DNA of 27,890 nucleotides. Origin: Fusobacterium sp. GTDB lineage: Bacteria; Fusobacteriota; Fusobacteriia; Fusobacteriales; Fusobacteriaceae. Positions 24,760 to 27,890 of the stretch are shown here, one piece after another. Made by a program: the position numbers and the translations under genes. Numbering within the stretch: the first letter of the stretch is position 1; each line of letters starts with the position of its first letter. The notes under the pieces are model-generated. The model did not search any database. It worked only from the letters and a program-made list of their open reading frames with translations, and had not been told where the DNA came from. The stretch lies in the NCBI GenBank assembly GCA_018457305.1, contig JAGYHM010000003.1:1-27890 (forward strand), in the 5' to 3' direction.

Positions 24760-25620
24760 TTATTTATTATTTTCTAAATTTAATTTATTAAAATTAGGAT
24801 TTACTTGTAAATCAATAATATTAAATGGTAACTCAATTCCTTTTGCATCAAATTCTGTTTTGATACTTTCATTCAAATAATACCTAGCCAAAACATAATT
24901 TTCTGCTGCAACATAAACTTTTATATCAAAGTCCAAAGATGAAGCCCCTATTTCATACATTCCAACCATAGGCGGGTATTTTTCTATTTTAAATAAATCT
25001 TCTTTTCTTTTTTCTAATATTTTCATAATAGTTTCTTTAACTTCGTCTATATTACTTCCGTAGCCCACTCCTACCCTAATATCTAATCTTCTGTCAGAAT
25101 CACTAGTTATATTTTTTACTTCTGAATTTATTATAGCTCCATTAGGAATTAAAATTTCATCATTATTGTAATTTATTACTGAAGTATAAAAAAGCTCTAT
25201 TTTTTTTACTCTTCCTTCGTGTCCAGAATAATTGATAAAATCATCAACTTTAAATGGTTTAACTAATAAAATTATTATTCCTCCAAAAATATTTCCCAAA
25301 ACATCTTTAAAAGCAAAACCAAAAACTAATGAAAATGCACTTATTATTGCTGTAAATCTATGAACTGGTATTCCTAGTAAATTAAGAATGATTATAACTA
25401 AAATAAAGTTTACTAAAAACTTACTTGCAGAATTTAAAAAACTTACCACTCCGACATTACTAAATATTTTAGAATAACTTTTATTCAAAATTTTCAAAAT
25501 ACTTTTTACAATTTTTTTATATAATAAAATTAAAACTATTGCTGGCAATAATTTTATTATGTTTAATTCAATATAATTCAATATATAATTTGTTGTAAAA
25601 TATTTGCTTATATCTTCCAC
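24760..25620 (-). CDS. MscS-family mechanosensitive channel
   Basis: Inner-membrane channel (286 residues) that opens under membrane tension to release solutes in osmotic downshock. Three membrane segments (about 20-36, 58-82, 88-120) are followed by the cytoplasmic beta domain. The pore-lining third helix carries the typical small-residue pattern AFSLVFGFAFKDVLGNIFGG, and the family stretch VKPFKVDDFI follows. The size is like E. coli MscS. The start is GTG (25620), 9 bases after AAGGAGG that overlaps the recJ stop. An internal ATG with a comparable site was not seen. Which MscS subtype it is cannot be told. Confidence 0.9.
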   Translation of the reverse strand: MEDISKYFTTNYILNYIELNIIKLLPAIVLILLYKKIVKSILKILNKSYSKIFSNVGVVSFLNSASKFLVNFILVIIILNLLGIPVHRFTAIISAFSLVFGFAFKDVLGNIFGGIIILLVKPFKVDDFINYSGHEGRVKKIELFYTSVINYNNDEILIPNGAIINSEVKNITSDSDRRLDIRVGVGYGSNIDEVKETIMKILEKRKEDLFKIEKYPPMVGMYEIGASSLDFDIKVYVAAENYVLARYYLNESIKTEFDAKGIELPFNIIDLQVNPNFNKLNLENNK

Positions 25621-25634
25621 TATTAAACACCTCC

Positions 25635-27314
25635 TTAAATAACACTATCTTTGTTTAATTTTATATCTTTTAAAACTATTTGTATAACTTCTTCATTCCC
25701 TTTAAAAATTTTTTCAGGATAATAAACTATATCATATTCTTCTTGTAGATTTGATATTTTTTTTGCTAAATCAAAGCCCACAGTATAATAAGTTAAATTA
25801 TCTTTTAAAATCGTTCCACTAAAATGTCTTTCTCCTATTCCAAATTTTTTAATCTCTGTAAATTTTACTTTTTTATCAAAGAATAGGGGATGTGGATTTT
25901 CTAAACCAAAAGGACTCATTTTTTTCATAAAATCAAATATATTTTCATTTATTTCTTTTAATGAAATTTCAAAGTCATGAGCCTTATATATTTTTTCAGA
26001 GAAATTTAGTTTTTCCTCTTCAAATTCAGGTACTGCCTTATCAAAAAAATCTTTTAATTTATTTAAGTTATCTTTATGTACTGTAAAACCTGCTGCTAAA
26101 TCGTGCCCACCAAATCTAACTAAAATATCTTTTGCATCAGCTAATATATTAAAAATACTTATATTTCTAACACTTCTACATGATGCCTTCCCATAATCTC
26201 CTTCAAAGGCTATAAGCACAACTGGAAGATTATATTTTATAGATAGTTTTGATGATACAACTCCAATAACCCCTGCATGCCATTTATCAGAAGAAAGTAG
26301 AAGATATTTTTTCTTTTCTATATTTCCACTTTCTTTTATCATCTCCATGGCATCGTCATAAATAATTTTTTCTAAATTTCTTCTTTCTCTATTTTGAAAT
26401 TTCATTTCTTCTATTATATTATAAATATCAAAGTCATCTTCTTTTATAAAAAAGTCTGCTCCTAATCTTGAAATTCCAATTCTTCCTAAAGAATTTATAA
26501 GAGGCGAAACATAATAACTTATATCTGTTGTTGTTATGGTTTTTTTACTTAATCTTAAATAATTCATAAGATAAAACAAGCCTTTAATCTTTGTCTTTTT
26601 AATTCTTTTCAGCCCATTCTTTATAATAATTCTGTTTTCACCTATCATAGGAACTACATCAGCTATCGTTCCAATCATAACTATATCCAAATATTTATAA
26701 ACATCTTCTAAATCTAAATTTAGTTTCATATAAAGAGCTTGTCCTAATTTAAAAGCCACGCCTGCCCCTGATAAATATTTAAAAGAATATTTATCACTCA
26801 ATTTAGGATTAAGATACAAAACTTCATCATCAGAAACTTCTTTTATAGTTTTGTGATGATCAGTTACAATAATATCAATTCCTAAACTTTTAGCATATCT
26901 CACAGCCTCAATAGAATTATATCCAGTATCAACAGTTATAACTAATTTTCCATTTCTTTTATGAAAATAGTCAATATTTTTTTCAGAAACTCCATAATCT
27001 ATTTCAGAGCGATTAGGAATATAGTAATCTACTTCTATTCCTAGGTCTTGAAAAATTCTTGCCAAAAATGCTGTCCCACTTATTCCGTCTACATCATAGT
27101 CTCCATAAATAAAAATTTTTTGATTATTATCTCTCACAGAAATTATTTTTTTTATAACCTCTTCCATATTTTCAAAATCAAAAGGATTATTAAAATCTAA
27201 ATAATCAGATTTTATAAATTTTTTTATGTCTATTTGATTTAAAATATTTCTTTTTTTCAAAATCTTTTCTACTAATTCATTTGCCTTGTTTATTTTTCCT
27301 AACATAGGCACCAC
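25635..27314 (-). CDS. recJ: Single-stranded-DNA exonuclease RecJ
   Basis: DHH-family 5'-3' exonuclease (about 559 residues) acting in recombination and mismatch or base-excision repair. Motifs: GDYDVDG (71-77), VDTG (128-131), DHH (152-154), and DHHA1 motif GGHDLAAGF (402-410). A C-terminal OB-like domain follows. The start is uncertain: GTG at 27314 shares one base with the rbfA stop (TAGTG), a second GTG is at 27311, and an ATG is at 27305. None has a strong ribosome site, which suggests coupling to rbfA translation. Confidence 0.93.
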   Translation of the reverse strand: MVPMLGKINKANELVEKILKKRNILNQIDIKKFIKSDYLDFNNPFDFENMEEVIKKIISVRDNNQKIFIYGDYDVDGISGTAFLARIFQDLGIEVDYYIPNRSEIDYGVSEKNIDYFHKRNGKLVITVDTGYNSIEAVRYAKSLGIDIIVTDHHKTIKEVSDDEVLYLNPKLSDKYSFKYLSGAGVAFKLGQALYMKLNLDLEDVYKYLDIVMIGTIADVVPMIGENRIIIKNGLKRIKKTKIKGLFYLMNYLRLSKKTITTTDISYYVSPLINSLGRIGISRLGADFFIKEDDFDIYNIIEEMKFQNRERRNLEKIIYDDAMEMIKESGNIEKKKYLLLSSDKWHAGVIGVVSSKLSIKYNLPVVLIAFEGDYGKASCRSVRNISIFNILADAKDILVRFGGHDLAAGFTVHKDNLNKLKDFFDKAVPEFEEEKLNFSEKIYKAHDFEISLKEINENIFDFMKKMSPFGLENPHPLFFDKKVKFTEIKKFGIGERHFSGTILKDNLTYYTVGFDLAKKISNLQEEYDIVYYPEKIFKGNEEVIQIVLKDIKLNKDSVI

Positions 27315-27691
27315 TAAACTTTCAATTTGTTTAAAAGCTCAGTGATTTTTATAGCATTTTCAATTGATTTATCTAATTTTATTCTTATCTCAGGAATATA
27401 TCTTATACTAACTTCTTCTGCAACTTTTTTTCTAAGAAAACCTTTTATCTGATTAAGCCCTTCCAAAATTTCTTCTTCTTTTATTTCAGATTTTTTTTCT
27501 TCATCTAAATTAGAACTTATTTGTGGCAAAATACTAAAATATGTATCTGCAAATTTTAAGTCTTCTGTTACAGAAACTTTTGTTACAGAAACTTTTCCAC
27601 TTATTTTAGGATTTTTAACTTCTTCAAATAAAACTTTTGAAATTACTCTCAAAATTTCTTTTTCTATTCCAGCAAGTCTTTGTCTTTTCAA
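27314..27691 (-). CDS. rbfA: Ribosome-binding factor A
   Basis: Small KH-fold protein (125 residues) that binds the 30S subunit and is needed for 16S rRNA 5'-end maturation. It is recognised by length, by the N-terminal RxxRLAGIEKEILRVIS segment, VSVTKVSVTEDLKFADTYFSI and RYIPEIRIKLDKS, and by its classic position after infB. The start codon is TTG (27691-27689), with GAGGTGAT about 6 bases upstream. No in-frame ATG lies nearby. The low-efficiency start and the overlap with recJ suggest tuned expression. Confidence 0.94.
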   Translation of the reverse strand: MKRQRLAGIEKEILRVISKVLFEEVKNPKISGKVSVTKVSVTEDLKFADTYFSILPQISSNLDEEKKSEIKEEEILEGLNQIKGFLRKKVAEEVSIRYIPEIRIKLDKSIENAIKITELLNKLKV

Positions 27692-27707
27692 GATAAATCA
27701 CCTCACT

Positions 27708-27890
27708 TTACTTTAATGTTCTTTTTATTTCAATCATTTCAAATGCTTCAACTATGTCGCCTTCTTTAATATCATTAAAGTTTTCAACACCTAATCCACA
27801 TTCTTGTCCTACTACAACTTCTTTAGCATCATCTTTAAATCTTTTTAACGAGTTTAATTTACCTTCATAAATTACAACACTATCTCTAAG
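27708..27890 (-). CDS. infB: Translation initiation factor IF-2, C-terminal end only
   Basis: An open frame enters from the window edge and ends at TAA (27710-27708), giving the last 60 residues. It contains [20 protein letters not shown], then [24 protein letters not shown], which is the final beta-barrel domain of IF-2. IF-2 brings initiator tRNA to the 30S subunit. Its position 16 bases before rbfA fits the conserved infB-rbfA order. Confidence 0.93.
   Translation of the reverse strand, partial: LRDSVVIYEGKLNSLKRFKDDAKEVVVGQECGLGVENFNDIKEGDIVEAFEMIEIKRTLK

Overview
The window looks like a Fusobacterium chromosome, probably of the F. nucleatum group. This rests on very low G+C, oxygen-independent glutamate fermentation through 2-hydroxyglutarate, and a fusobacterial-type trimeric autotransporter. 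The species call is an inference. Every gene lies on the minus strand, so transcription runs from high to low coordinates. I found no rRNA, tRNA, CRISPR array, insertion sequence or prophage gene.

In transcription order, positions 27890-18690 carry translation and proteostasis genes: the 3' end of infB, then rbfA, recJ, a mscS-type channel gene, tig, clpP, clpX and lon. They continue into engB and valS, which ends at a clear terminator (15338-15362). The one long gene-free stretch (22922-23330, between tig and clpP) holds a compact cluster of hairpins richer in G+C than its surroundings, plus two overlapping AT-rich hairpins. The tig gene carries a perfect in-frame 57-bp tandem duplication.

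Positions 15154-3452 form one apparent operon for glutamate fermentation. It begins with a large PRD-type regulator that seems to have lost its phosphorylation histidines. Next come gcdD, gcdC and gcdB (small, biotin-carrier and membrane Na+-pump subunits of glutaconyl-CoA decarboxylase), gctA-gctB (glutaconate CoA-transferase), gcdA (carboxyltransferase), hgdC (ATP-dependent activator) and hgdA-hgdB (2-hydroxyglutaryl-CoA dehydratase). A small leucine-rich-repeat protein without a signal peptide is last. Together these convert 2-hydroxyglutarate to crotonyl-CoA, CO2 and an exported Na+ gradient. The glutamate and 2-hydroxyglutarate dehydrogenases and the butyrate-forming enzymes are not in the window. 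Intercistronic hairpins between gcdB and gctA and between gctB and gcdA divide the operon into modules. A terminator follows the repeat-protein gene.

Positions 3283-2001 hold a separate unit: a YadA-type trimeric autotransporter adhesin with its own promoter and terminator. A run of 16 T lies just upstream of its -35 box, a likely phase-variation switch. Positions 1951-1 hold a membrane-anchored J-domain protein and glmU, which runs off the window edge; both appear to be read from an extended -10 promoter.

Most of the window is recognisable housekeeping and catabolic sequence. I found no complete unknown multigene system. The most unusual signals are the homopolymer at the adhesin promoter, the trigger-factor duplication, the hairpin cluster before clpP, the regulator without PRD histidines, and the repeat protein coupled to the dehydratase.
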